From: Necropsobacter massiliensis
Lineage (GTDB): Bacteria > Pseudomonadota > Gammaproteobacteria > Enterobacterales > Pasteurellaceae
NCBI RefSeq assembly: GCF_000827595.2
Contig: NZ_LN776179.1
Span: 1-64,000 of the forward strand
DNA length: 64,000 nucleotides
Reading direction: 5' to 3'
The notes under the pieces are model-generated. The model did not search any database. It worked only from the letters and a program-made list of their open reading frames with translations, and was not told the origin of the DNA. Below, piece by piece: positions 1 to 9,415 of this stretch; the first letter of the stretch is position 1; each line of letters begins with the position of its first letter. Both the position numbers and the translations under genes were made by a program.

Positions 1-34
1 AAAGTGCGGTGAATTTTAGTGCTGTTTTTTTCAT
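1..34 (-). CDS. lolA: LolA, outer-membrane lipoprotein carrier, 5' end only
   Basis: Only the first 11 codons lie in the window (MKKTALKFTAL), the start of a signal peptide with two lysines then hydrophobic residues. The ATG is preceded by AAGGAAAGC at a good distance. The call rests mainly on position: lolA directly follows ftsK in Haemophilus and E. coli. LolA ferries lipoproteins across the periplasm to LolB, which is also in this window. A USS overlaps codons 8-11. The product is cut by the window edge and cannot be confirmed from the residues alone. Confidence 0.6.
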   Translation of the reverse strand, partial: MKKTALKFTAL

Positions 35-100
35 CGTTGCTTTCCTTAAACAAAAAATGAATGGCATCCGTTAGACAATCAAACGCGCGATTAATTCCCT

Positions 101-115
101 CGCCGGTTTCCGGCG
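101..115 (-). other. Short GC hairpin between ftsK and lolA
   Basis: A perfect 6-bp inverted repeat (CGCCGG, 3-nt loop, CCGGCG) sits just after the ftsK stop codon. There is no T-tract on the minus strand, so it is not a standard intrinsic terminator. It could be a processing or stability element between ftsK and lolA. No other feature is seen between the two genes. Confidence 0.4.
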
Positions 116-121
116 CTCAAG

Positions 122-3022
122 CTAATAATCGGTTTGTCGGGATAAAATCTCGCGCTTGCCGTTTTGCATTGGCGATACGATGCCCTGTTCCTCCAGTTGA
201 TCCATAATCCGCGCAGCACGGTTAAAACCGACACGAAAACGGCGCTGAATGGCGGAAACCGATGTCGTTCCGGTGCTGATCACAAATTCCATCACTTCAT
301 CAAACAGATCATCCAATTCACCGTCATCAAAACCACGCTCGCCGTCGCTTGATTCCTCATCTTCCGCACTCTCTAAGATGCCGTCAATGTAATTCGGTTT
401 ACCGCGTGCACGCCAGTCATCCGCCACGCGTGCTACTTCATCGTCACTCATAAATGCGCCGTGTACGCGAATCAGATCAGAAGATCCCTGTCCCGAATAC
501 AGCATATCTCCACGTCCCAGCAGGGCCTCCGCGCCGCCCTGATCAAGAATGGTGCGCGAGTCAATTTTACTTGCCACGGTAAAGGCGATACGGCTTGGGA
601 TATTGGCTTTAATCAGCCCGGTAATCACATCCACCGACGGGCGTTGAGTGGCTAAAATCAGGTGAATGCCGATGGCGCGGGCTTTCTGCGCCAAGCGTGC
701 GATCAGCTCTTCAATTTGTTTACCGGCAACCATCATCAGATCGGCAAACTCATCGACGATCACCACAATATAACTGAGTTTTTCCAATGCTGGCGGTAAG
801 GCATCCATGGTATCACCCGGACGCCAAATTGGGTTCGGGATCGGCATGCCCATGGCATTATATTCTTCGATTTTTTCGTTATAGCCTTCGATATTGCGCA
901 CCCGCAGCGCCGATAATAGCTGATAGCGACGTTCCATTTCATCCACACACCAACGCAGCGCATTCGCCGCTTTTTTCATATCGGTCACCACTTCGGTCAG
1001 CAAATGCGGAATACCGTTGTAAATCGACAGCTCCACCACTTTCGGGTCAATCATAATAAATTTTACATCTTCCGGCTTAACTCGAAACAGCAAACTCAAA
1101 ATCATGGTATTCACCCCGACGGATTTACCCGACCCGGTGGCGCCCGCTACCAATAAATGCGGCATTTTCGCCAAATCCACCACCACCGGCTTCCCGCTGA
1201 TATCTTTACCCAGCGCCATAGACAACGGCGATGCGGAACGGCGGAATTCGTCGCTGTCCAGCACATCACGCAGCGGCACCGTCTGGCGCTGCACATTCGG
1301 GGTTTCTATCCCAATATACGGCTTGCCGGGGATCACTTCCGCCACGCGAATCGAGCGGAACATTAATGCGCGCGCCAAATCCGTATCAATACCGGTAACT
1401 TTCGAGGCTTTCACGCCCGGTTGCAGTTCCAGCTCGTAACGGGTAACGACCGGACCGACCAGTACATCTTTCACCGTCGCTTTCACATTAAAATTGCGCA
1501 GCTGCTGTTCAATGCGCTGTGAGGTTTCAATAATTTCTTCCTGCGTAATATCCTGCACTTTGGTAGGACGATGCTCCAGCAAATCTAAACTCGGCAGCGG
1601 TGTCGTCGGTTTTGCCGTGGTTGTCACTTTCTTCTGCAATGCCGGATGAATCAGCGAACCACCGTAAGAGGCATATTGAGGCGCCGACGGTGTTGCCAGT
1701 TCAGCGGTTTTCTGCGGTTCGGCTAAAATCACTTGTAGCGCATCTTCCGCGTGCATGGCTTTGGCACGCTGTTCCATTTCCGCCAAACGTTGCTGTTCCT
1801 GTTCGGCAAACTGACGCGCCAACTCCGCCATTTCCGCTTCATTGTTATCCTGCGTATCCTGTGCCTCCGGTTGCGTGCGCCCGCTATTTACCGTAAATGG
1901 AGAAGAATCCTGCGCTGAATTCATATTACGTTCAGGAATAGACACCGTAGGCATTGAAATATCGGTATAAACTGACGAATATCCGCCCTCTACAAAAGAA
2001 TTCGGGGCAAAATCCACCGCACTTTGCACCGTCGCAGCAGCCTGCTCGGAATAAGGTACCGCAACGGCAGGTGCCGGCGAGGTAATACTGACTTGCGGCA
2101 GCTCATTGCTTTGGGCTGTCTCATATGCTGCAAACGCTGGCGCCGATGCAGCTTGCGCTGCTACTGACAACGGCTCGCCTTGTAGCGCGGCGGGGTTGTT
2201 GTCATCGTGTAATCCGCTGATATTAATCAAGCTGTTGACATTCACCAAACCATTGCCGGTTTCGTGCTTGCCTTGTTCAGCATCCGTATTTGCCGTCGAT
2301 TGCGTGTTATCTGCGTCCGATAAAGTCACGCTATCCGACAGCGGTTTGCGGATAATAATTTCTTCCAACGGCTGCGCCACGGTTTCTTTACCGAGGGCAT
2401 CCACCTGCGGTTCATCAGTGACTGCCATGGGGTCGTGCGGTGGCGTATCTTCGTTTTTCATAGTCAGCCAGTAATAAAATTTCATCAGCACGCGCAGCAA
2501 TGAGGCACCAGAACAGAAAATAAAGCCCACCACAGCGAAAATTACCGCAGTAAATAAAATACCGAATTTGCCCAACAGCGGGAAAAGCCACACCGTCAGA
2601 CTTGCGCCCAGCACGCCGCCCGCCAGATAGTAATGCGTATTGGACAGCAGCAAGGTCGCCAGTACGGTTAAACCGCACAACAACAAGACAAAACCGAATA
2701 AACGAAAGCTAAACCGCATCCATGTCAGGCTGTCGGTGCGTTTGGTTTTAATAAAACTGATCGGCGCAATGCACAGTACAAAAGGCAGCAGATTTCCAAT
2801 ATGCCCGAACAACGCGAAAAACAAATCAATAATCCAAGCGCCGAGCGCACCGGCTTTATTAATGGTAGCGGGCTGCGAGGTTGATACCGACCAAGAACTG
2901 TCCAGCGGGCTGTAACCTGACCACGCGATAATCAAATACAAGCCGAAAAGTGCGGTCAATCCTAACAATAATTCGACGAGATATTGTTGCGGGGTAAAAT
3001 GATGAGTAATTCGTTTAATCAT
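122..3022 (-). CDS. ftsK: DNA translocase FtsK
   Basis: 966-residue septal DNA pump that clears and aligns chromosome termini and activates XerCD at dif. Residues 1 to about 190 hold four or five hydrophobic segments, the divisome-anchoring part. A long Gln/Glu/Ala-rich linker follows to about residue 480. The RecA-like motor has Walker A GATGSGKS (about 627-634) and Walker [10 protein letters not shown] (about 752-760). The last 65 or so residues form the winged-helix gamma domain that reads KOPS-type sequences ([26 protein letters not shown]). The start codon overlaps the lrp stop by one base (TAATG), so the two are probably co-transcribed, with lolA downstream. All motor motifs look intact. 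Confidence 0.97.
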   Translation of the reverse strand: MIKRITHHFTPQQYLVELLLGLTALFGLYLIIAWSGYSPLDSSWSVSTSQPATINKAGALGAWIIDLFFALFGHIGNLLPFVLCIAPISFIKTKRTDSLTWMRFSFRLFGFVLLLCGLTVLATLLLSNTHYYLAGGVLGASLTVWLFPLLGKFGILFTAVIFAVVGFIFCSGASLLRVLMKFYYWLTMKNEDTPPHDPMAVTDEPQVDALGKETVAQPLEEIIIRKPLSDSVTLSDADNTQSTANTDAEQGKHETGNGLVNVNSLINISGLHDDNNPAALQGEPLSVAAQAASAPAFAAYETAQSNELPQVSITSPAPAVAVPYSEQAAATVQSAVDFAPNSFVEGGYSSVYTDISMPTVSIPERNMNSAQDSSPFTVNSGRTQPEAQDTQDNNEAEMAELARQFAEQEQQRLAEMEQRAKAMHAEDALQVILAEPQKTAELATPSAPQYASYGGSLIHPALQKKVTTTAKPTTPLPSLDLLEHRPTKVQDITQEEIIETSQRIEQQLRNFNVKATVKDVLVGPVVTRYELELQPGVKASKVTGIDTDLARALMFRSIRVAEVIPGKPYIGIETPNVQRQTVPLRDVLDSDEFRRSASPLSMALGKDISGKPVVVDLAKMPHLLVAGATGSGKSVGVNTMILSLLFRVKPEDVKFIMIDPKVVELSIYNGIPHLLTEVVTDMKKAANALRWCVDEMERRYQLLSALRVRNIEGYNEKIEEYNAMGMPIPNPIWRPGDTMDALPPALEKLSYIVVIVDEFADLMMVAGKQIEELIARLAQKARAIGIHLILATQRPSVDVITGLIKANIPSRIAFTVASKIDSRTILDQGGAEALLGRGDMLYSGQGSSDLIRVHGAFMSDDEVARVADDWRARGKPNYIDGILESAEDEESSDGERGFDDGELDDLFDEVMEFVISTGTTSVSAIQRRFRVGFNRAARIMDQLEEQGIVSPMQNGKREILSRQTDY

Positions 3023-3510
3023 TATCTATTCATTTTTAATTGTAAAAAATTCGTCTGTTTCACTTCTTCCATAACCACATAGGTGCGGGTATCATTCACG
3101 CCGGGCAGACGTAGTAACGTGGTGCCGAGCAATTGCCGGTAAGCCGCCATATCCGCCACTCGGGTTTTCAGTAAATAGTCAAAATCGCCGGACACCAAAT
3201 GGCATTCCTGAATTTCTTCCAACTGCTGCACCGCCTCATTAAATTCTTCAAACACATCCGGTTTGCCACGCACCAGCGTAATCTCTACAATCACCAGCAG
3301 CGGTGAATTCAACAGTTCAGGGTTCAACAGCGCACGGTAGCCCATAATCACGCCTTGCTTTTCCAAACGTTTTACCCGCTCCAAACAAGGGGTCGGCGAC
3401 AAACCGACTTTTTTCGACAAATCAATATTGGAAATTTTGCCGTTGCGCTGTAATTCATTCAGAATTTTTATATCAATATTGTCAAGTGCTCTCGTTAATT
3501 TCTTTTCCAT
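3022..3510 (-). CDS. lrp: Leucine-responsive regulatory protein Lrp
   Basis: 162-residue Lrp/AsnC-family transcription factor. It has an N-terminal helix-turn-helix ([21 protein letters not shown] and following) and a C-terminal RAM ligand domain ([18 protein letters not shown]). The frame is open up to 3561, but I start at MEKKL because TTGGAG lies at a proper distance before that ATG and the length then matches E. coli Lrp (164). It lies immediately upstream of ftsK and shares one base with it. Lrp commonly represses its own gene; no clear operator was identified here. Confidence 0.93.
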   Translation of the reverse strand: MEKKLTRALDNIDIKILNELQRNGKISNIDLSKKVGLSPTPCLERVKRLEKQGVIMGYRALLNPELLNSPLLVIVEITLVRGKPDVFEEFNEAVQQLEEIQECHLVSGDFDYLLKTRVADMAAYRQLLGTTLLRLPGVNDTRTYVVMEEVKQTNFLQLKMNR

Positions 3511-3656
3511 AAAATCTCCAAATTTAACTGACCCGAAATAGGTAAATAACGTCAAAACCACGGAAGAACGTCTGATTTTACACTATTTCATTAGATTTTT
3601 ATGTGATTTTTTTTATAAAATGTCAGCCCGCAATCATTCATTTGGAGGCTGTTAAA

Positions 3657-3992
3657 ATGACTAATCCGTTTATCGCCCATTGGACCGCCAGCGGCAATAC
3701 ATTATGTTTAGGTCACTGGGAAATTACCTACCGTGACAAAGCACTGGTTCTTCCCGAAAAGATCCGCGAGCACGATATGGGCACCCGAGGAATTTATTAT
3801 TTTATCGATCCCACCGATGAGCTGTATCTTGAAGGACTGGATGAAGACGACTGGATTTTAGCCAATATCGACTGGCTGAGCGAGCTGTTTATTGACGCGG
3901 ATATTCCGCTGGAAGAAGAATATATGCGCCTGTTTTATCAGGCGGTCAATAAACAGGACTGGCGCTGCGGCAGTTGCGGCGGCTGTATTTAA
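3657..3992 (+). CDS. Conserved small acidic protein with Cys-rich tail
   Basis: 111-residue soluble protein with a strong ribosome binding site (TTTGGAGG) before the chosen ATG; the frame opens further upstream but without a better start. It is acidic (EGLDEDDW, PLEEEY), has no signal peptide or membrane segment, and ends in WRCGSCGGCI, a CxxCxxC cluster at the extreme C-terminus that could bind a metal or carry redox thiols. It is divergent from lrp and its 3' end nearly touches radA. I do not recognise a characterised family and assign no function. Confidence 0.75.
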   Translation: MTNPFIAHWTASGNTLCLGHWEITYRDKALVLPEKIREHDMGTRGIYYFIDPTDELYLEGLDEDDWILANIDWLSELFIDADIPLEEEYMRLFYQAVNKQDWRCGSCGGCI

Positions 3993-4012
3993 ACCCAAGC
4001 CCGCAACACAGA

Positions 4013-5389
4013 TTAAAAGTTTTCCACAATCGCCAGTGCATCCGCCAACTTTTTCACAGTAAAAACCTGCATATTTTGCACCGCACTTTTCGGTTTATTG
4101 GCAAACGGCACAATCGCCCGTTTAAACCCGTGTTTCGCCGCTTCGCTAATGCGCTCCTGCCCGCTCGGCACCGGGCGGATTTCACCGGCAAGTCCTACCT
4201 CGCCGAAAACCACCAGATCCTGCGGTAGCGCTCGGTTGCGAAAACTGGAAATCAACGCCAGCAACAGTGCCAGATCGGCGCCGGTTTCCGCCACTTTCAC
4301 GCCGCCGACCACATTCACAAACACATCCTGATCGGACATTTGCAGTCCGCCATGACGGTGCAATACCGCCAGCAACAGTGCCAGTCGGTTCTGTTCCAGC
4401 CCCACCGCTACCCGACGCGGATTTGCCAACATGGAATGGTCCACCAGCGCCTGAATTTCCACCAGCAGCGGGCGCGTGCCCTCCCAGATCACCATAACCG
4501 AACTGCCGGCGGTTTGTTCTTCGCCACGACTGAGGAAAATAGCGGACGGATTTTTCACTTCGCGCAGCCCTTGTTCGGTCATGGCGAACACGCCCAACTC
4601 GTTTACCGCGCCGAACCGATTTTTATGGCTGCGCAAGGTGCGGAAACGGGAATCCGCTTCGCCTTCCAACAATAAAGACGCGTCGATCACATGTTCCAGC
4701 ACTTTCGGTCCTGCCAACGTACCGTCTTTGGTCACATGCCCTACCAGAATTATCGCCACCTGACGGGTTTTCGCATAACGGGTCAGGAAAGAAGCACATT
4801 CACGCACCTGCGCCACGCTGCCCGGTGAAGACTGAATGTCCGCCAAGTGCATCACCTGAATGGAATCGATCACCATAATCTGCGGCTTTAATTGATCCGC
4901 CAGCAGGCAGATTTGCTCCACCGAGGTTTCCGACAGCAGATTCAAGCGATCCGATGGCAGCCCCAGCCGATTGGCACGCATCGCCACCTGTTGCAAAGAT
5001 TCCTCCCCGGTCACATAAAGTGCGGTCATATTTTTCGCCAAATCGCACATCACCTGCAACAATAAGGTACTTTTGCCAGCACCGGGATGTCCACCGATTA
5101 AAATTGCGCTGCCCGGCACAATGCCGCCGCCGAGCACGCGATCCAATTCGTTAAATCCGCTGCTAAACCGCGGCAGCTCCTGCAAACTAATCTCCGACAG
5201 AGTTTGAATTTTCGTCTGGGTTTCCCCGGCATAACCGCTGAAACGATCGTTTTTACTCGGCTTTGCTGAGACCAGCCGTACTTCACTGATGCTGTTCCAT
5301 GCCTTGCAGGCGGAACATTGCCCTTGCCAGCGGGCAAATTCCGCGCCGCACTGATTGCAAACATAAGCAGTTTTAGGTGCTTTCGCCAT
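4013..5389 (-). CDS. radA: DNA repair protein RadA (Sms)
   Basis: 458-residue RecA-related ATPase that promotes branch migration in recombination; in naturally competent species it also aids uptake of transforming DNA into the chromosome. Visible are an N-terminal zinc finger (C11, C14, C25, C28), Walker A GGHPGAGKST near residue 100, the RadA-specific KNRFG motif near residue 255, and a C-terminal Lon-protease-like domain (FVNVVGGVKVAETGADLALLLAL). Length matches E. coli RadA (460). It is followed after 16 bp upstream by the CYTH gene on the same strand, suggesting one transcript. Confidence 0.96.
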   Translation of the reverse strand: MAKAPKTAYVCNQCGAEFARWQGQCSACKAWNSISEVRLVSAKPSKNDRFSGYAGETQTKIQTLSEISLQELPRFSSGFNELDRVLGGGIVPGSAILIGGHPGAGKSTLLLQVMCDLAKNMTALYVTGEESLQQVAMRANRLGLPSDRLNLLSETSVEQICLLADQLKPQIMVIDSIQVMHLADIQSSPGSVAQVRECASFLTRYAKTRQVAIILVGHVTKDGTLAGPKVLEHVIDASLLLEGEADSRFRTLRSHKNRFGAVNELGVFAMTEQGLREVKNPSAIFLSRGEEQTAGSSVMVIWEGTRPLLVEIQALVDHSMLANPRRVAVGLEQNRLALLLAVLHRHGGLQMSDQDVFVNVVGGVKVAETGADLALLLALISSFRNRALPQDLVVFGEVGLAGEIRPVPSGQERISEAAKHGFKRAIVPFANKPKSAVQNMQVFTVKKLADALAIVENF

Positions 5390-5405
5390 TCTCGTTTCGT
5401 TCCGT

Positions 5406-6473
5406 TTAATCTAAAGTAAGAAAAATCAAATGCAGCATTCGCTTCACATAAAGTACTGATTGCAGCAGTTCGAGCAGCTTATCCAACGCCTGACGGTTAT
5501 TTTTATTTTCGCTGTGCAGGCAGATGATCGCCTTAATTTGCGACAACAAACGGGCGTTGCTTTCCACAATCGCCGTCAGATTCTCCTGTTCGTCGTCCGC
5601 CGCGCCCTGTTCCAGCCGTTCATGCAGCGCACCTTCAAGTAAACTGCTGTTTTCCGTATAAAAATGATACAAATTGAAAAACGCCCCGATACGCTCGACG
5701 GTGCGCAGAAAATCCTGTGCCAAATATTCGGCGCCCAGCGTCATGGTTTCTTCAATCAGCTCCTGTTCCAACTGAAAAAGTGCGGTCAGTTTTTGCCGAG
5801 AATTCGCCGCCTGCTGCGCAAACTGCAAAAATTCACGCCAGCTGTCCAGCCAGTTTTTCACCTCTGCGGTGGTTTGTTGCTGCGCCAGACGATAGCCGCG
5901 CTGTGCCTTGCTGACCGCGCTTAAGCGTACGCCGTTTTCCAAACTCAATGCGGCGACGAAATGCAATAAATCCTCAATACGCCCCTGTTTTAGCTCAAAT
6001 TCCACCTCACAAATCGGCTCGCGTTTATCCCCGGCGCGGATCTCGCCCTGATCCAAGGCAATTTCCACCACCACGCCGTTGCCGCATTCCACCAGCCACA
6101 CACGACGGGCAAAATCGGTGGCAAAAATCGGTTGTAGGGTAAGCGTGCGCCACGCCGGATCAAGTCGGCAGGCATCGACTAACTTCGGCAAATCGGGCTG
6201 CGGATTATCCAGCTCAACATTATATTCCGGTCGGATATGCAAGCCGCCTAAGCTTTTTCCGTCGGTTTTCAGGGTAAAGGTATAACCTTCACCGGCTTTG
6301 CGTACCCGCAGTCCCATATGCTGCGCGGCAAAAAGACGCTGCGGCGTATCGTAATAACAGTTGCCGAGCAGCTGTGTTTCCTGCGCTAGAATGCGGAAAG
6401 CGGAAATCTCCTGACTTAAAAAAGCGGCAAAATCGGCGGATACCGCCAATTTCAGTTCAACTTCATTCTTCAT
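5406..6473 (-). CDS. CYTH-domain protein, probable inorganic triphosphatase (YgiF-like)
   Basis: 355 residues. The N-terminus carries the CYTH signature EVELKL (residues 4-9, the ExExK metal-binding motif), followed by conserved charged strands (YYDTP, GLRVRK, ELDNPQ, EVEFELK) that line a triphosphate tunnel. The C-terminal ~150 residues are helical and correspond to the CHAD-like part of E. coli YgiF, a tripolyphosphatase, but are shorter (YgiF is 433 residues). The gene is just upstream of radA on the same strand. Substrate cannot be read from sequence. Confidence 0.8.
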   Translation of the reverse strand: MKNEVELKLAVSADFAAFLSQEISAFRILAQETQLLGNCYYDTPQRLFAAQHMGLRVRKAGEGYTFTLKTDGKSLGGLHIRPEYNVELDNPQPDLPKLVDACRLDPAWRTLTLQPIFATDFARRVWLVECGNGVVVEIALDQGEIRAGDKREPICEVEFELKQGRIEDLLHFVAALSLENGVRLSAVSKAQRGYRLAQQQTTAEVKNWLDSWREFLQFAQQAANSRQKLTALFQLEQELIEETMTLGAEYLAQDFLRTVERIGAFFNLYHFYTENSSLLEGALHERLEQGAADDEQENLTAIVESNARLLSQIKAIICLHSENKNNRQALDKLLELLQSVLYVKRMLHLIFLTLD

Positions 6474-6645
6474 AACATGCCTTGAGAGTAAAAAAATCTA
6501 CCGCAGTGCGGTCGGAATCGTTCGGAAATCTTGTCGGCATTATCCAATAAATCCGGATCTTTTTCGATTAAAATCGTGAATTTTTCATTCACATAGGGTA
6601 ATATGCGCGCTGAATTACTTTCAACCCCCTTAAGGAGTTAGCTAA

Positions 6646-7326
6646 ATGGCAGTAAATAATATTTTCGGTTTATTTGCCCACTCGCCTTTAAAGCCGCTGC
6701 AACAACATTCGGACAAAGTAACCGAATGCTGTAGCTTTTTGGTACAGTTTTTTGAATACACTTTTGAAAATGATTGGCAGAACGCAGAACAAGTACGCCA
6801 GCAGATTTCTGAAGCGGAACGTCAGGCCGACGCGCTGAAACGGGAAATCCGGCTCAAACTGCCGCGCGGGCTGTTTATGCCGATCGACCGCACCGACCTG
6901 CTTGAGCTGGTCACTCAACAGGACAAACTCGCCAATTATGCCAAAGATATTGCCGGACGAATGATCGGACGCCAATTCTCATTCCCAACCGAAATGCAAG
7001 ATGAGTTTATGCGTTATGTCTGTCGCAGTCTGGACGCCACCGTGCAGGCACACAAAGTCATCAACGAAATGGACGAATTGCTGGAAACCGGCTTCAAAGG
7101 GCGCGAACTCACTTTCGTCAATAATATGATTCAGGCGTTGGACGATATCGAAGACGATACCGATCAAATGCAAATCAAATTGCGTTTAATGCTGCGTGGT
7201 GTGGAAGACCGCTACAATCCTATTGATGTCATGTTTTTATATAAAATTTTGGAGTGGATCGGCGTACTCGCGGATCAAGCGCAGCGCGTCGGCTCCCGCA
7301 TTGAATTAATGCTGGCACGCTCATAA
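6646..7326 (+). CDS. DUF47/PhoU-like Pit accessory protein
   Basis: 226-residue all-helical cytosolic protein of the TIGR00153/DUF47 family (PhoU-like). It has the family's heptad-rich helices, for example QISEAERQADALKREIRLKLPRG, and a typical length. AAGGAG precedes the ATG. It sits 27 bp upstream of the phosphate permease gene, the usual arrangement for this family, so it probably modulates phosphate uptake through that permease. About 55 bp upstream is the palindrome GTGAAT-5-ATTCAC (6576-6592), of unknown meaning. Confidence 0.88.
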   Translation: MAVNNIFGLFAHSPLKPLQQHSDKVTECCSFLVQFFEYTFENDWQNAEQVRQQISEAERQADALKREIRLKLPRGLFMPIDRTDLLELVTQQDKLANYAKDIAGRMIGRQFSFPTEMQDEFMRYVCRSLDATVQAHKVINEMDELLETGFKGRELTFVNNMIQALDDIEDDTDQMQIKLRLMLRGVEDRYNPIDVMFLYKILEWIGVLADQAQRVGSRIELMLARS

Positions 7327-7353
7327 TTATCATTACAAACATAGGGAAACACT

Positions 7354-8616
7354 ATGGAAATTATTCAAGAATATGGCACATTGCTTGTCATTATTACCGC
7401 CGCGTTCGGCTTTTTTATGGCATTCGGGGTCGGTGCCAATGACGTATCCAACGCAATGGGAACGTCAGTTGGCTCAGGCACTATTACAGCGAAACAAGCT
7501 ATTATCATTGCAATGATCTTTGAATCCGCCGGGGCATATCTTGCCGGCGGTGAAGTAACGGAAACCATTAAAAGTGGCGTGATCAACACCGTCGAATATG
7601 CCGCGACGCCGGAAATTCTGGCGCTGGGCATGATGGCGGCGCTGTTTTCCTCCGGTTTATGGCTGCTGATTGCCTCCAAAATGGGCTGGCCGGTTTCCAC
7701 TACGCACACCATTATCGGGGCGATTATCGGTTTTGCCTGCATAACTGTCGGTCCGCATTCCGTGGATTGGGGTTCAATCCGCAATATTATCGGCAGCTGG
7801 TTTATCACCCCAGTACTCGCCGGGATCGTCGCTTACGGCATTTTCTTCAGTACTCAAAAACTCATTTTCGATACCGAAAAACCGCTGCATAACGCGCAGA
7901 AATACGGTCCTTATTATATGGGCGTGACTATTCTGATTTTGTGTATCGTCACCATGACCAAAGGGTTAAAACACGTGGGGCTGCATTTAAGTGGGCTTGA
8001 AACAACGGTGATTTCCCTGTCTATCAGTGCGGTTTCCGTGGTGCTGAGCCGCTTTTATTTCCGTAGCCGCATTTTCCGTCATACCATGCGTTCCGGCACC
8101 TTTGGCGCAGTGGAAAAAATCTTTAGTATTCTGATGCTGCTCACCGCCTGTGCCATGGCATTCGCCCACGGTTCGAACGATGTCGCCAACGCCATCGGTC
8201 CGGTATCTGCGGTGGTTTCCATTGTGGATCATCAAGGGCAAATCATCGCTAACAGTCCGTTGGCATGGTGGATTTTGCCTTTGGGCGCTGCCGGGATCGC
8301 ACTCGGACTTATCGTCATGGGTTATAAAGTGATGGCGACTATCGGTACCGGCATTACCGATTTAACCCCAAGCCGCGGATTTGCCGCGCAATTTGCCACT
8401 GCCACCACTGTGGTACTCGCCTCCGGTACCGGCTTGCCGATTTCCACCACGCAAACGCTGGTCGGCGCCATTTTAGGTATCGGGTTTGCGCGCGGTATTG
8501 CCGCATTAAACCTCACAGTTATCCGCAATATCGTCGCCTCTTGGATTATCACCCTGCCGGCTGGCGCGTTATTTGCAATTCTGATTTATTATATCCTGAG
8601 CGCGATTTTCATCTAA
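7354..8616 (+). CDS. pitA: Low-affinity inorganic phosphate transporter, Pit family
   Basis: 420-residue inner-membrane permease that brings in phosphate (usually as a metal-phosphate complex) with protons or sodium. It shows the duplicated PiT signature: GANDVSNAMGTSVGSGTIT near residue 27 and GSNDVANAIGPVSAVVS near residue 270. Two copies of the STTxT motif (STTHTIIGAIIG, STTQTLVGAILG) end each half. About ten hydrophobic segments are visible. It is translationally close to the DUF47 gene upstream and ends at a strong USS-type terminator. Confidence 0.94.
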   Translation: MEIIQEYGTLLVIITAAFGFFMAFGVGANDVSNAMGTSVGSGTITAKQAIIIAMIFESAGAYLAGGEVTETIKSGVINTVEYAATPEILALGMMAALFSSGLWLLIASKMGWPVSTTHTIIGAIIGFACITVGPHSVDWGSIRNIIGSWFITPVLAGIVAYGIFFSTQKLIFDTEKPLHNAQKYGPYYMGVTILILCIVTMTKGLKHVGLHLSGLETTVISLSISAVSVVLSRFYFRSRIFRHTMRSGTFGAVEKIFSILMLLTACAMAFAHGSNDVANAIGPVSAVVSIVDHQGQIIANSPLAWWILPLGAAGIALGLIVMGYKVMATIGTGITDLTPSRGFAAQFATATTVVLASGTGLPISTTQTLVGAILGIGFARGIAALNLTVIRNIVASWIITLPAGALFAILIYYILSAIFI

Positions 8617-8677
8617 TCGGCGTGCAGTTCACAACGCAGCGACAATATCGGTTTAGCGAAAACTTTGTCAATAAGTT

Positions 8678-8708
8678 AAAGTGCGGTACAATCTACCGCA
8701 CTTTTTTA
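8678..8708 (+). terminator. USS-pair intrinsic terminator after pit
   Basis: Two inverted USS copies (AAAGTGCGGT at 8678 and ACCGCACTTT at 8695) form a 10-bp stem with a 7-nt loop followed by a run of T. This ends the phosphate transport operon. Confidence 0.88.
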
Positions 8709-8738
8709 TTTGCTTAATTTATTTAGGATGTTCATATT

Positions 8739-9356
8739 ATGCAAAAAATCACGACTATACTGCTTTCCGCCCTCGCCCTACTGTTTGCGCTTGCACTGCC
8801 GACCGCACAGGCGGAAACTCAATATGTTACTGAAAATCTGTCCACCTTTTTACGCAAAGGTGCCGGCGATCAATATAAAATTGCCGGCGCCATTCAGTCC
8901 GGCGACGCTGTTACCGTGCTGGATCGCAAAGATAAATATACCCTTATCCGCGACGGCAAAAACCGTGAGGCTTGGATTCTTACCAATGAATTGACTGCCA
9001 CTCCGAGCAGTAAACAGGAAAATCCGAAATTAAAAGCCCAAATTCAGGAGCTTACCCTGAAACTTAACCGCCTAGACAGCGACTGGCAGCAACGTACCAG
9101 CGAAATGCAGCGCCGTACTAAACAGGCGGAAGAACAAAGCAGCCAGCTGCTGGAACAGAATTCACAGCTGAAACGCGAGCTGGAAATCACCAAAAATAAA
9201 AATCGCGATCTGGAAGCTATGCTGGATGCGGGCAAACGCGAAATCGCGATTCAGTGGTTTATTTACGGCGGCTCAGTGTTAGGTGTCGGTCTGCTGCTCG
9301 GTCTGATCATCCCGCTGATTGTGCCGAAACGTCGCCGTCGCGACGGTTGGGCGTAA
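8739..9356 (+). CDS. SH3-domain membrane protein (YgiM-like, TIGR04211)
   Basis: 205 residues. The N-terminal signal peptide (to about AQAE, residue 26) exports a bacterial SH3 domain (YVTENLSTFLRKGAGDQYKIAGAIQSGD, about 28-90). A long coiled coil rich in Gln/Glu/Arg (about 95-170) and one transmembrane helix near the C-terminus (WFIYGGSVLGVGLLLGLIIPLIV) follow, then a basic tail. This is the architecture of E. coli YgiM, which is likewise next to cca. The precise role is unknown; SH3b domains often touch peptidoglycan. Confidence 0.88.
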   Translation: MQKITTILLSALALLFALALPTAQAETQYVTENLSTFLRKGAGDQYKIAGAIQSGDAVTVLDRKDKYTLIRDGKNREAWILTNELTATPSSKQENPKLKAQIQELTLKLNRLDSDWQQRTSEMQRRTKQAEEQSSQLLEQNSQLKRELEITKNKNRDLEAMLDAGKREIAIQWFIYGGSVLGVGLLLGLIIPLIVPKRRRRDGWA

Positions 9357-9415
9357 GGCTTAGCATGGGCGATATATCTGTTTTATTCTTGTTTGCGCAA
9401 TAACGGGAATGTTCG

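Noticed and set aside
1104-1439. Long open frames opposite ftsK, and similar ones opposite dnaK, secD and others
   Set aside because: They mirror conserved coding sequence on the other strand, lack ribosome binding sites and have no family features.
6576-6592. Palindrome GTGAAT-5-ATTCAC upstream of the DUF47-pit operon as a PhoB box
   Set aside because: It does not have the tandem CTGTCAT-like repeats of a Pho box; kept only as a remark in the gene entry.
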